DNA of 64,000 bases from Oscillospiraceae bacterium (lineage in GTDB: Bacteria > Bacillota > Clostridia > Oscillospirales > CAG-272), in contig SVQK01000063.1 of the NCBI GenBank assembly GCA_015065385.1, positions 1-64,000 on the forward strand, written 5' to 3'. The position numbers and the translations under genes were made by a program. The notes under the pieces were generated by a model. That model ran no database searches, was not told the origin of the DNA, and saw nothing but the letters and a program-made list of their open reading frames with translations. Shown here one piece after another: positions 8,026-16,999 of this stretch; within the stretch, counting starts at the first letter, position 1; every line of letters starts with the position of its first letter.

Positions 8026-9309
8026 ATGTCTCTCATCACCGAAAAAATGAGCGCCTATGTGGCGGATATCCAGGACAGACTCGTGAAAATGGGACGCCCG
8101 AAGATCGCGGAGATGTTCCCGGCCACCTATCTGAATACCATCGAAACCACCGTAACGCCCGATGAGAACGGCGCGTTCGTCATCACCGGCGACATTCCGG
8201 CCATGTGGCTCAGAGACTCGTCCGCGCAGGTCCGCCATTATCTCCCCCTGACGAAGGACGATCCGGAAATCCGCGCCCTCGTCGGCAGCCTGGTCAAGCG
8301 GCAGGCCCTGTGCATCCTCAACGACCCCTACGCGAACGCCTTCAACCGCACGGGCGAGCACATCACCCAGTGGCAGTTCCACGACGATACCGAGTTCCGC
8401 AATCCCATGGCGTGGGAGCGGAAATACGAGGTGGACTCCCTCTGCTATCCGGTCAATCTGGCCTATCATTTCTGGAAAGCCTCCGGAACCGCGGCGCATC
8501 TGGACGAGACCTTCAAATCCGCCTGCCGGACGATCCTTGACACGTTCGAGCGGGAACAGCGTCACGCGGAGAATTCGAAGTACTATTTCCGCCGCACCAA
8601 CTGCCCGCCGACAGACACGCTGTGCAATGACGGAAAGGGAAGTCCCGTCGGCTATACCGGCATGACGTGGTCCGGATTCCGCCCCAGCGACGACAGCTGT
8701 ACTTATCACTACCTGATTCCCTCGGAGATGTTCGCTTCCGTGATTCTCGGCTTCATGGCGGAGATCGCGGAAGAAATCTGGCACGATCCCGGATTCGCCG
8801 CCCGCGTCCGGAAGCTGAAGGGGGAAATCGACGGCGGGATCGCGCAGTACGCCGTGGTGGACGTTCCGGAATTCGGCAAGGTCTACGCATACGAAACCGA
8901 CGGTTTGGGAAACGTACTCCTGATGGACGACGCCAACGTGCCGAGCCTTCTGTCCCTCCCGTATCTGGGCTGGTGTTCGGCTGACGACGAGATCTATCAA
9001 AACACTCGCCGCTATATCCTCTCGAAGCGCAATCCCTATTATTTCGAAGGCAAGGCGGCGAAGGGCATCGGATCCCCCCACACGCCGAAGGACTATATCT
9101 GGCACGTCTCCCTCGCCATGCAGGGCCTGACCTCCACGGACGACGCGGAGATCGACTACCTGCTCGATCTTTTCGAGACCACGACCGCCGACCGCGGCCT
9201 CATGCACGAGGGATTCCACAAGGACGATCCCGAGCTCTTCACCCGCGCATGGTTCGCGTGGGCCAATTCGATTTTTGCGGAATTTGTCATTCACGCCGCA
9301 ACCCGATAA
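8026..9309 (+). CDS. GH125 exo-alpha-1,6-mannosidase
   Basis: Metal-independent inverting exo-mannosidase that trims alpha-1,6-mannose from N-glycan-like substrates. Family blocks visible: DIPAMWLRDSSAQVRHYLPL, WQFHDDTEFRNPMAWERKYEVDSLCYP, MTWSGFRPSDDSCTYHYLIPSEMFA, the LLMDDANVPSLLSLPY strip and MHEGFHKDDPELFTR. The acidic residues of PSDDS and HEGFH are the likely general acid and base, by comparison with characterised clostridial GH125 enzymes. No signal peptide is seen, so it probably acts on imported oligosaccharides. Start at ATG 8026 because GGAGGA lies 5 bases upstream; the frame extends to 7984 but would overlap ywlC. Length 427. Confidence 0.92.
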   Translation: MSLITEKMSAYVADIQDRLVKMGRPKIAEMFPATYLNTIETTVTPDENGAFVITGDIPAMWLRDSSAQVRHYLPLTKDDPEIRALVGSLVKRQALCILNDPYANAFNRTGEHITQWQFHDDTEFRNPMAWERKYEVDSLCYPVNLAYHFWKASGTAAHLDETFKSACRTILDTFEREQRHAENSKYYFRRTNCPPTDTLCNDGKGSPVGYTGMTWSGFRPSDDSCTYHYLIPSEMFASVILGFMAEIAEEIWHDPGFAARVRKLKGEIDGGIAQYAVVDVPEFGKVYAYETDGLGNVLLMDDANVPSLLSLPYLGWCSADDEIYQNTRRYILSKRNPYYFEGKAAKGIGSPHTPKDYIWHVSLAMQGLTSTDDAEIDYLLDLFETTTADRGLMHEGFHKDDPELFTRAWFAWANSIFAEFVIHAATR

Positions 9310-9321
9310 GCAGAGGTCATC

Positions 9322-11550
9322 ATGCCGAGAAAGAAGAAAGACGATCTGACGGTCCCGGTACCCGTCGCGGAGATCCGGGACCAGCAGATCACAGACACCA
9401 TAGAAAAGAACTACATGCCCTACGCGATGAGCGTCATCGTGTCCCGGGCGATTCCGGAGATCGACGGATTCAAGCCGTCCCACCGGAAACTCCTCTACAC
9501 GATGTACAAGATGGGCCTTCTGAATCCCTCCGCCGCGAGGACGAAGTGTTCGAACGTCGTCGGTCAGACCATGCAGCTCAATCCCCACGGCGACGCTGCC
9601 ATTTACGACACCCTTGTCCGCCTGACCCGGGACAACGAGACGCTGCTTCATCCGTTCATCGATTCGAAGGGCGCGTTCGGCAAGCATTACAGCCGCGACA
9701 ACATGGCTCCCGCCGCCCCGCGTTATACCGAGGTCAAGCTGGATCCCTTCGCGGGCGAGCTCTTCGGCGGGATCGACAAGGACGCCGTGGACATGGTGCC
9801 GAACTACGACAACACCCAGACGGAACCGGTGCTTCTGCCCACGTCCTTCCCGAACATTCTGGTCTCTCCGAATCTCGGCATCGCGGTGGGTCTTGCCTCG
9901 CAGATCTGTTCCTTCAATCTGGGAGAGATCTGCGACGGAACGATCGCGCTGCTCAAGAATCCGAAGACCTCCACGGAAAAGCTCCTCGATCTCATCAAAG
10001 CGCCCGATTTCGCGGGAGGCGGCAATCTGATGTATGACCGGGAGCAGATGCGTCAGATCTATGAAACCGGGCAGGGCAGCTTCAAGATGCGGGCGAAATA
10101 CCGCTTCGACAAGCAGAACAGCCTGATTGAGATTCTGGAGATCCCCTATTCCACCGCCGTCGAAGTTATTATCAAACGGATTATCGATCTTCTGAAGGAA
10201 GGAAAGTTCAAGGAAATCAGCGATATCCGGGACGAAATCGACCTCTCCGGCTTCAAGCTCACCATCGACATCAAGCGGGGGACCGATCCCGATCTTTTGA
10301 TGCAGAAGCTCTTCCAGCAGACGACGCTCGAGGATTCGTTCAGCTGCAACTTCACCGTCCTGATCGACGGTTCTCCGAAACAGCTGGGCGTGAAAGACAT
10401 TCTCTCCGAGTGGATCTCCTTCCGGATGACCTGCGTCCGGCGTGAGCTGACCTACGATCTTGAAAAAAAGCGGGACAAGCTCCATCTGCTCCGAGGGCTC
10501 GGAAAGATCCTTCTGGATATCGACAAGGCGATCCGCATCGTCCGGGAAACCGCGCGGGAATCCGAAGTGGTACCGCGTCTCATGGAGGGCTTTTCCATCG
10601 ACGAGATTCAGGCGGAGTATATCGCGGAGATCCGTCTGCGCCACCTGAACCGGGAGTATATCCTCGATCGGATCAAGGAGATCGAGAGCCTTCAGAAGGA
10701 GATCGCCGACCTCGAAGCCATTATCGCGGACGACATCAAGGTGAAGGAGCTGATCGCCAAGCAGCTTGCCGCCATCAAGAAGAAATACGGACAGCCCCGG
10801 AAGACGGAAATCATCACCGTGAACGACGAGCCCGTGATCCCGTTTGAGGAAGGGCCCGAGAGCTTCCCGGTCTATGTGGTGCTCACGAAGGAGGGTTATT
10901 TCAAGAAGATCACCCGTCAGTCCCTCATGCGCGCGGACGAACAGAAGCTGAAAGACGGCGACGAGATCGTCAGCGCGGAGGATACCGACAACGTCTCCGA
11001 ATTGCTTTTCTTTACCGACCGCGCCCAGTGCTACAAGGCAAAGACTGCGGATTTCGATTCGGTCAAGGCTTCCGCTCTCGGCGATTTCGTCGCGGCGAAG
11101 CTGGGCTTTGAAGACGGCGAGCGGCCCGTGATGATGAAAGCCCTGACGGAATACCGGGAGGACGACCACTTTGTCTTCCTCTTCGAGAACGGCAAGGGTG
11201 TGAAGATCCCGGCCACCGCCTACGAGACGAAGACCAACCGGAAGAAGCTGACCGGCGCGTATTCCTCCGCCTCGCCCATCGCCGCCGTGATCTTCGAACC
11301 CGCGGGAACCGCGTCCGACGTTTTTCTCCGGAACAGCGCGGACAAGGGGATTTTGATCTCCTCCGCTTTGATCCCGGAAAAGACCACGCGCTCCTCCTCA
11401 GGCGTCATCCTCTTCAACATGAAGGCGGGCGTACGCGTTACGGAAGTGCGGACGGGAGAGGACGCGGCGAAGGACGTTTTTGCCAAATGCCGGAAGAACA
11501 AGATCCCGGCGACGGGCGTGACGGTTCCCGAGCAGCTTTCCATGGGCTGA
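9322..11550 (+). CDS. parC: Type II topoisomerase A subunit, ParC-like
   Basis: DNA-cleaving subunit of a type IIA topoisomerase. The breakage-reunion domain begins with YMPYAMSVIVSRAIPEIDGFKPSHRK. The active-site Tyr is residue 135 (APRYTEVKL), and a C-terminal beta-pinwheel of short repeats (VYVVLTKEGYFKKI, LLFFTDRAQCYKAK) follows. At 742 residues it is shorter than most GyrA, and the GyrA-box QRRGGKG is absent, which favours ParC. The helix that binds quinolones reads HGDAAIYD (89-96), with Ala92 where E. coli GyrA has Ser83. No parE or gyrB partner lies beside it. It starts 12 bases after the GH125 gene. Confidence 0.9.
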   Translation: MPRKKKDDLTVPVPVAEIRDQQITDTIEKNYMPYAMSVIVSRAIPEIDGFKPSHRKLLYTMYKMGLLNPSAARTKCSNVVGQTMQLNPHGDAAIYDTLVRLTRDNETLLHPFIDSKGAFGKHYSRDNMAPAAPRYTEVKLDPFAGELFGGIDKDAVDMVPNYDNTQTEPVLLPTSFPNILVSPNLGIAVGLASQICSFNLGEICDGTIALLKNPKTSTEKLLDLIKAPDFAGGGNLMYDREQMRQIYETGQGSFKMRAKYRFDKQNSLIEILEIPYSTAVEVIIKRIIDLLKEGKFKEISDIRDEIDLSGFKLTIDIKRGTDPDLLMQKLFQQTTLEDSFSCNFTVLIDGSPKQLGVKDILSEWISFRMTCVRRELTYDLEKKRDKLHLLRGLGKILLDIDKAIRIVRETARESEVVPRLMEGFSIDEIQAEYIAEIRLRHLNREYILDRIKEIESLQKEIADLEAIIADDIKVKELIAKQLAAIKKKYGQPRKTEIITVNDEPVIPFEEGPESFPVYVVLTKEGYFKKITRQSLMRADEQKLKDGDEIVSAEDTDNVSELLFFTDRAQCYKAKTADFDSVKASALGDFVAAKLGFEDGERPVMMKALTEYREDDHFVFLFENGKGVKIPATAYETKTNRKKLTGAYSSASPIAAVIFEPAGTASDVFLRNSADKGILISSALIPEKTTRSSSGVILFNMKAGVRVTEVRTGEDAAKDVFAKCRKNKIPATGVTVPEQLSMG

Positions 11551-11619
11551 CAGCGGCTCCGGGATTTTCCGATAAAGCGAACGGAATGTAAATTTTGCGC
11601 GTTTCTTTTCTGATATGTC

Positions 11620-11648
11620 TTGCAAAAATCTCTCCCGTCGTGTATAAT
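11620..11648 (+). promoter_or_regulatory. Sigma-A-type promoter of the secreted protein/SpoIID pair
   Basis: TTGCAA (11620-11625), 17-base spacer, TATAAT (11643-11648). Confidence 0.85.
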
Positions 11649-11698
11649 CAGGATAATCGCACATCCGTACTGCTGAAAGGCTCCAAGGTTTCAGGTTT

Positions 11699-12247
11699 AT
11701 GAAGAAAAGAGCACTTGCCGCAGTCGCGCTGATCTCCGCTCTGACCGTATCCGGCGGGGTGATCGCGTCCGCGGCGGCTTACGACAGCTCCGTCGATCCC
11801 ATTGTGACGCTGAGCTATCTGACCAATCAGTTCAAAAACGAAATACTGTCGGAGGTGGATAAGAGGATCGAAGCCATCACCGGCTCGCTGGAAGCATACC
11901 GGATCGAGCGGGAGAGCAATCCGCAGCCCGCCGTCACCGAACCGGATCCCGTCGTTCCGACCGCCGCGTCATCCGCGTTCGAGGTGGTGGAACTCGGGTA
12001 CGGGGATATCGTATATGCGTCGTCCGCCTGTGAGATCATGCTCCGGGCTGGAACCGCGGTATGTATCGCCCCGGACGCCGGACAGGGACTCGCGGACATT
12101 ACGGGAGGCTACGAAATCTACAACGGCGACTATCTCACGAAGAACCACATGTGTCTGATTCCCCGTGCGGACGGCCGCGGCATTATTGCGCAATCTCAGT
12201 CAGTATTCATCATGGTGAGGGGAGATTACTACATTGTTGAAGGATAA
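11699..12247 (+). CDS. Secreted protein of unknown function, coupled to a SpoIID-domain gene
   Basis: I do not recognise a named family. Residues 1-26 are a clear signal peptide (basic start, hydrophobic core, ending near SAAA). A coiled or helical stretch (ILSEVDKRIEAITGSLEAYRIE) and a Pro-rich linker follow. The C-terminal ~90 residues are globular (VVELGYGDIVYASSACEIMLRAG, DITGGYEIYNGDYLTKNHMC). That domain looks like a small beta-rich fold with two Cys and many Gly. The gene has its own promoter and its end overlaps the SpoIID-domain gene by 14 bases. A joint role at the cell surface is inferred from that coupling only. Confidence 0.75.
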   Translation: MKKRALAAVALISALTVSGGVIASAAAYDSSVDPIVTLSYLTNQFKNEILSEVDKRIEAITGSLEAYRIERESNPQPAVTEPDPVVPTAASSAFEVVELGYGDIVYASSACEIMLRAGTAVCIAPDAGQGLADITGGYEIYNGDYLTKNHMCLIPRADGRGIIAQSQSVFIMVRGDYYIVEG

Positions 12248-14366
12248 CACGGAAAAGAAGAAGCTCTCGAGGGACGAGAAAAAGAAATGGGTCGTGCGGA
12301 TCGTGGCCATGGTAATGGCTGTGCTGATGATCCTCGGACTCGGCGTAACGGCGATTTCCATCATCCTCGGTTCAAGAGCAAAAGCGGCGGAGCCTGTCTC
12401 CGTCATCGACACATCCTCGCTGAAACAGAGCGGGGATGTTCTGATTAGTGTGGGTCTCAGCTACGGATCCGACGTCTCACCCGCCGCGACCTACACCTCG
12501 GACGAGGGCTTTGACGTGGGATGGCAGCAGATGAACGGCGAGCGGCGGTTTGAATCTCTCTGGACTCTCTATGAAGAGAAGGTGACCGTGGCCTGCGACG
12601 ACAATCTCTCCTATTCGGGCGACTCCTTTTCGATCGCCTCCTCCGAACGGCGTACCGACATCGGCGCGTACCACCTCGAGATCAACTGCTGGGGATACGA
12701 CCGGGACGATCTGGAAGAGCTGATCGGAGTGAACCGCCGCGCCGCCCTGCGGGAAGGGCTGATCCTGATTCCCGCCTATATCAACGGATCCTATGCGGTC
12801 CGCGTCGGCAGCTTCCGTTCGCGGGACGAGGCGGAAGACGTGCAGTCCGTCGTCGAAGATCTGTTTCCGGAACACCGGGTCTCCGTGGTTTCCCCCACCT
12901 CCACGGGCGTGCAGATCGTCAGCGCGGACACCGCGGAGATCCTCTTCGAATTTGACTGCGGAGGAGAAGTCGAGCTCGGGCTCACCGCGCGGGAGGACAG
13001 GAACGGGAATACCTACATCCACGCCTCTTCCGGCTATTTCTACGACGGTGTCTTTGCCTTCAAGAGAAGTGTCAGCGGCGATTCCGACGGATTGATGATC
13101 GTCAACATCCTGCCGATCGAGACCTATGTCGCGGGCGTTCTCCCCTACGAGACCTCCAACAGCTGGCCCGAGGAGACCATGAAAGCCTTTGCCATCACCG
13201 TCCGCTCCTTCACCCTCACCTATTGCGGAGAGAACGGCAAGCACAGGAATAAGGGCTTCGATCTCTGCCCCGAGGTATGCTGTCAGGTGTATCGCGGCGC
13301 GGGGAGAACCAACGAAGCGGTGATGAACGCGGTCCTCGGTACGGCGGGGGACGTCCTCACCTATCACGGCGATATCGTGACGGCCTACTATTCCTCCAGC
13401 GTCGGCGGCGTGACGGTCAACGCGGAGGACGCATGGGAGGGAACCAAACCCGTCCCGTATCTGAAAGCGGTCGAAACGCCGTGGGAAAAGTACATGGAGC
13501 ACGAGAACGCCTTCTGGATCACCGAGGTGTCTCCCTCGGCCCTTCTTGACCGGTTCCGTCAGGCAGGCTGTACAAATCTCCGCGGCGAGGTGGAGAGCGT
13601 GGAGATCGTTGAGCTGGCAAAGAATTCCACCTACATCAAGACCCTCCGCGTGACCGACAGCTACGGAAACGAAGCGCTGATCAACACCACGGACGGTGTG
13701 CGGACTTCGCTGACCCCCTACGTCAAGAGCGCGAATTTCGTGGTGGGCAAAGGGAAGGTCGCCTATACGGAGGATATCGTACTTGACGCGGCGGGGACGT
13801 CCTCCGCTCCCGGTAAGTCAAGCGTCCCCGTACCCGAAAAGGAACCCGAGCCGGAAGGCCCGCTCGGGATCGAATACAGCTTCACGGATCTGGACGAATA
13901 TGTCGTGATCACCTCCGAATCCCTTGAAAAGAGCTACTTCAAGAATTCCGTCCTTCTGGCGAACGGGGACGGATACACGGACTATTTCCGGAGCGAGATC
14001 TTCGCTATCACGGCTGAGAACGCGTCCGCATTCCTCGGAGAAGCCTACGACGAGCAGTACCGGAACGACGATCTGATCCCGAAGCGCAGAACGGAGACCG
14101 CTCAAAGGGAGGAACAGGAGCAAACCGCTCAGGATTCATCGTCGGGCGGCGGGAATTCAAGCGGTACGGACACGGTTTATAAGATCGCCTATGCGGACGA
14201 CAGCGACAACTTCATCTTTGTCGGAAAGGGATGGGGGCACGGCGTCGGCATGAGCCAGTGGGGCGCCTTCGATCTCGCCGTCCGCGGATATACCGCCAAG
14301 CAGATCCTCGATGCCTATTTCTACGACGTGGATATTTTGAACTACCTCGAAACGAACCAGTATTGA
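12234..14366 (+). CDS. Membrane-anchored SpoIID/LytB-domain protein with SPOR-like region
   Basis: SpoIID-type proteins are lytic enzymes that remove peptide-stripped glycan during engulfment, or amidase enhancers outside sporulation. One transmembrane helix lies at about residues 20-42. A segment near 180-225 (SYAVRVGSFRSRDEAEDVQSV) resembles a SPOR repeat. The SpoIID core at roughly 290-440 has LPIETYVAGVLPYETSNSWPEE, AITVRSF and YYSSSVGG; the closing motif GKGWGHGVGMSQWGA is near 664-678. At 710 residues it is about twice the length of SpoIID. Start is TTG (12234 or 12237), with GAGGGGAG about 10 bases upstream, overlapping the preceding gene by 14 bases. A sporulation role is possible but unproven. 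Confidence 0.88.
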   Translation: MLKDNTEKKKLSRDEKKKWVVRIVAMVMAVLMILGLGVTAISIILGSRAKAAEPVSVIDTSSLKQSGDVLISVGLSYGSDVSPAATYTSDEGFDVGWQQMNGERRFESLWTLYEEKVTVACDDNLSYSGDSFSIASSERRTDIGAYHLEINCWGYDRDDLEELIGVNRRAALREGLILIPAYINGSYAVRVGSFRSRDEAEDVQSVVEDLFPEHRVSVVSPTSTGVQIVSADTAEILFEFDCGGEVELGLTAREDRNGNTYIHASSGYFYDGVFAFKRSVSGDSDGLMIVNILPIETYVAGVLPYETSNSWPEETMKAFAITVRSFTLTYCGENGKHRNKGFDLCPEVCCQVYRGAGRTNEAVMNAVLGTAGDVLTYHGDIVTAYYSSSVGGVTVNAEDAWEGTKPVPYLKAVETPWEKYMEHENAFWITEVSPSALLDRFRQAGCTNLRGEVESVEIVELAKNSTYIKTLRVTDSYGNEALINTTDGVRTSLTPYVKSANFVVGKGKVAYTEDIVLDAAGTSSAPGKSSVPVPEKEPEPEGPLGIEYSFTDLDEYVVITSESLEKSYFKNSVLLANGDGYTDYFRSEIFAITAENASAFLGEAYDEQYRNDDLIPKRRTETAQREEQEQTAQDSSSGGGNSSGTDTVYKIAYADDSDNFIFVGKGWGHGVGMSQWGAFDLAVRGYTAKQILDAYFYDVDILNYLETNQY

Positions 14367-14393
14367 CGGCCAATCCATATAAACGAACAAGAG

Positions 14394-14434
14394 AAAACCG
14401 GCGATCTTCCGCCTGAACGGAGCCGCCGGTTTTT
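14394..14434. terminator. Bidirectional terminator between the SpoIID-domain and TSCPD genes
   Basis: Stem AAAACCGGCG / CGCCGGTTTT with an inner CCG/CGG helix; T runs flank it on both strands, so it can end both convergent transcripts. Confidence 0.85.
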
Positions 14435-14453
14435 CGGATGGATTCGGGGTAAT

Positions 14454-14705
14454 TTACGCACCCAGCGCCTGATCGATCGCGTTTGCCAGCTGATCGGCGC
14501 AGGAGGTGCTTCTCGGGCCGCAGGTGTTGCCGCGCAGGGTCTCTGCGATGGTCTTTGCGTCCTTGCCCTCTACCAGCTTGCCGATGGCTTTCAGATTGCC
14601 GTTGCAGCCGCCGGTGAACGCGACATTTTTCAGTTTGCCCTCTTCGTCGATCTCAAATCGGATCGCGGAGGAGCAGGTTCCCTTTGTCTTATAGGTGTAT
14701 TGCAT
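14454..14705 (-). CDS. TSCPD-domain protein (TIGR03905-like)
   Basis: Small cytosolic protein of 83 residues. It has the layout of the TSCPD family: TKGTCSSAIRFEIDEEG, FTGGCNGNLKAIGKLVEGKDA, then LRGNTCGPRSTSCADQLANAI, whose TSCxDQL resembles the family's TSCPDQL signature. The four-Cys pattern matches stand-alone TIGR03905 proteins, related to the C-terminus of vitamin-B12-dependent ribonucleotide reductases; the stand-alone function is unknown. Start ATG 14705 has AAAGGAA upstream; the frame extends further 5' without a better site. Confidence 0.88.
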   Translation of the reverse strand: MQYTYKTKGTCSSAIRFEIDEEGKLKNVAFTGGCNGNLKAIGKLVEGKDAKTIAETLRGNTCGPRSTSCADQLANAIDQALGA

Positions 14706-14748
14706 AGATTTTTTCCTTTCGTGTCCAGTCTTGCGGGCGATGAGCGGA

Positions 14749-15864
14749 TCAGTTCCCGCTGCCGTCCGACCCAACGAAGCCGGTTGAGGATGAAGTATCG
14801 GTGAGGAGCGTAACATCCGCGTCTCCGCATTTCACGGTGACGGTGGGATTGCCGGAACCGGCCACATGGGTGAAGGGATTGGAGCGGTCTTCGTTGTCCA
14901 CCAGAATACGTCCTGTGGAGCGGATCTCGCAGTTGAGATCGGCAACGGAGTGAATCAGCCCGATCCGGATCTCTTCGCCGGTGTCGGAATTGAGCTTTAA
15001 GCTGTCCGTGAACTCCGTGGACATCTGGAACGCCAGTCCGGAGGAGCGGAAGTTCAGCTCGTCCGCGTCGATGCTGAGATAGCCGAGAATGGAGTTTTCC
15101 ACGACCACGTCGGCGGATTTCGGACGGGTTTCGGTGCCGCCCGTTCCCTCCGAAGCCTTGACGGCGGAATTGGTGGTGACGTCCTTCACTTCCAGTCCTA
15201 CGCGGTTGGCGATGATGGTGTAGTCGGCGTTGATGTTGATGTTCTGGATGGTCACGTCGCAGCCCGCGGCTCCGGTCGCCTTGATCTGGATCTGATTGAG
15301 CTTCCAGACGGCGTCTTCCGCGGTCTGTTCCGTTCCGTCCTCGGATTCGGCGGCCAGCGCGGAGGTCACGGCGCGGGTCAGATAAATGTTGATCTGCTTC
15401 TCGCGCTCCTCGGTCTCCTCCTTCTCGCGGTGCAGGAGGGACTTGAGCTGTTCCAGATTCAGGATGTAGCGCATTCCCTTGAAGGAGAAACCGTTTTCCC
15501 AGAACTTGAACCGGTCGAGAGCGAGGGTCTCGTTGAATTCCGCCTTGCTGTTGGTGTTTTTGAACACATAGTCGTTCTCGCCGAAGTTGATGATTTCCAG
15601 CTTGCAGACGTCGCTGTAGTGATCCGTATTCCGGTCGTCGCAGTTGCCGTAAATATTCACGCGGCCAGAGGAGAACACGACCGAGATCTTTTCAAGATTC
15701 TTCGGATCGAAGACTTCCGTGATGGTGGCGTTTCCGTCAGAGCGGTCCGCAAAGAGCTGTTCTCCGCTGGACTTCGCCATGTTCTGCGCGATGAAGCAGG
15801 TCACGAGCCCGACGATCGTCAAGAGAACCGCGATAATCAGAGATATGATGGAGGTGGGTTTCAC
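14749..15864 (-). CDS. DUF4097-like putative adhesin-type membrane-anchored protein
   Basis: One N-terminal transmembrane helix (IISLIIAVLLTIVGLVTCFI) is followed by a long extracellular repeat region of short beta strands (VSSGRVNIYGN, GCDVTIQNININADYTIIANRVGLEVKD, LNCEIRSTGRILVDNEDRS), as expected for a DUF4097-type right-handed beta structure. Function unknown; in Firmicutes such proteins follow DUF1700 genes, as here. The GTG at 15864 is chosen because it overlaps the upstream stop (GTGA) and leaves room for GGGAG; the GTG at 15876 has the purine run directly against it. Length 371. Confidence 0.8.
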   Translation of the reverse strand: MKPTSIISLIIAVLLTIVGLVTCFIAQNMAKSSGEQLFADRSDGNATITEVFDPKNLEKISVVFSSGRVNIYGNCDDRNTDHYSDVCKLEIINFGENDYVFKNTNSKAEFNETLALDRFKFWENGFSFKGMRYILNLEQLKSLLHREKEETEEREKQINIYLTRAVTSALAAESEDGTEQTAEDAVWKLNQIQIKATGAAGCDVTIQNININADYTIIANRVGLEVKDVTTNSAVKASEGTGGTETRPKSADVVVENSILGYLSIDADELNFRSSGLAFQMSTEFTDSLKLNSDTGEEIRIGLIHSVADLNCEIRSTGRILVDNEDRSNPFTHVAGSGNPTVTVKCGDADVTLLTDTSSSTGFVGSDGSGN

Positions 15865-16850
15865 AGCTGATAGCACTCCCTTCTGACATATAAGAACAGG
15901 TCTTTCGCCTTACCGCAGAGGAATCCGAGGAAGTGACCCATCTTGGACATGAGCCACGGCAGGAACCGGATGGCGAAATTGTAGAGCAGCACAGCGAGAA
16001 ACAGCACGATGCCGGCTACCATGACGCCGAGACCGATTTCGTAGATGCCGGCAATAACGGTGCCCCCTCCGATGTGGAACAGCTGCGTGATGCCGAATAC
16101 CACGGCGACCAGCGACGTGACGGCTCCTCCGGCCACCAGCGCGATCACCGCGGCGATGCTTGCGACGATCAGCGCGGCGAGAGCCACGAACAGAACCGCG
16201 AACACGCCGAAGACCGCGACCGCGATCCCAAGGGTGATGGGCAGGGTGATGAAGAGCCCGACCCAGAAGAGGATCATGCCCTTGGTGGAAGGGGAGGCGT
16301 CGGGCGCGTACTCAAAATAGTCGTCCACGCTGCCGCGGGATTTTCTTGCGGGCTGTTCGGGAGCGGCGTTCCTCGCTTTCCGGGGACGGCGAGGGGGCGT
16401 CGGATCAGGCTCGTCTTCCTGCTCGTAACGATCGTCCGGCAGTAATTCGTCCTGTCGTTTGACCGCCTGCTGCCGTCTGTCCGGCTGGATTCTCTCCTGA
16501 ACCGGCCTCTCGGGATACTCCTGCGGAGGGAGGATCAGGGGCTCGTCCGCGTAGTCGGGGGCGTCGTTCTGCACCGGAAGGACTGTCTGAACCGGCGCGT
16601 TCTGAACGGGTGCCTGCGGATACTCCGGCTGAGCGGGGATCTGCCCGGCGCGGCTCCGGTTCAGTATGGACGCGATGCTGTCCGCCAGATCGCTGATCTG
16701 ATCGCGGGAACGGATGGCCTCTATCTCGGAAAGATCGTCGCTCGTGAAGGTGCGCTTCAGGTTGGCGACGTGTCGGAGCGCTGTTTCGTTCGGTATGCCG
16801 CGTTGCACCAGAGCCGACTCAAGCTCTCTCATGAAAACATTCAATTCCAT
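15861..16850 (-). CDS. DUF1700-like multi-pass membrane protein
   Basis: The N-terminal ~65 residues (MRELESALVQRG, DDLSEIEAIRSRDQISDLADSIA) look like the short helical DUF1700 head. A Pro/Gln/Arg-rich disordered linker spans about 70-165. The C-terminal half has about four hydrophobic helices (GMILFWVGLFITLPITLGIAVAV, FVALAALIVASIAAVIALV, a Gly-rich helix, MVAGIVLFLAVLLYNFAI). DUF1700 genes often sit between a PadR repressor and a DUF4097 gene. The DUF4097-like gene follows here with 4-base overlap, but no PadR gene is adjacent. Function unknown, envelope-linked by location. Confidence 0.78.
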   Translation of the reverse strand: MELNVFMRELESALVQRGIPNETALRHVANLKRTFTSDDLSEIEAIRSRDQISDLADSIASILNRSRAGQIPAQPEYPQAPVQNAPVQTVLPVQNDAPDYADEPLILPPQEYPERPVQERIQPDRRQQAVKRQDELLPDDRYEQEDEPDPTPPRRPRKARNAAPEQPARKSRGSVDDYFEYAPDASPSTKGMILFWVGLFITLPITLGIAVAVFGVFAVLFVALAALIVASIAAVIALVAGGAVTSLVAVVFGITQLFHIGGGTVIAGIYEIGLGVMVAGIVLFLAVLLYNFAIRFLPWLMSKMGHFLGFLCGKAKDLFLYVRRECYQL

Positions 16851-16906
16851 GCGGCAGGCTCACCTCTCTTTTTCAGGATTGGGGGTAGATTTTTTGCTTG
16901 TCCGTG

Positions 16907-16915
16907 TGTTATAAT
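16907..16915 (+). promoter_or_regulatory. Extended -10 promoter of trmB
   Basis: TG-T-TATAAT (16907-16915) is a perfect extended -10 box. No good -35 hexamer lies 17-18 bases upstream, which such promoters tolerate. Confidence 0.65.
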
Positions 16916-16999
16916 GATCTGACGGCAGGAATGACGGGCCGTCCTGAGGGGAAAAAACGGTTCTCCTATATTCTATCAAAAAACGGAGCAATAATCAAT

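Noticed and set aside
8011..11169. 1052-codon minus-strand open frame opposite GH125 and parC
   Set aside because: It is the codon shadow of two plus-strand genes with clear motifs; the translation has no domain and is dominated by repeated hydrophobic-basic pairs typical of GC-rich antisense frames.
16898..16999. N-terminal extension of trmB from GTG 16898
   Set aside because: The region holds the -10 box of the trmB promoter and is not family-like; ATG 17000 gives the expected length.
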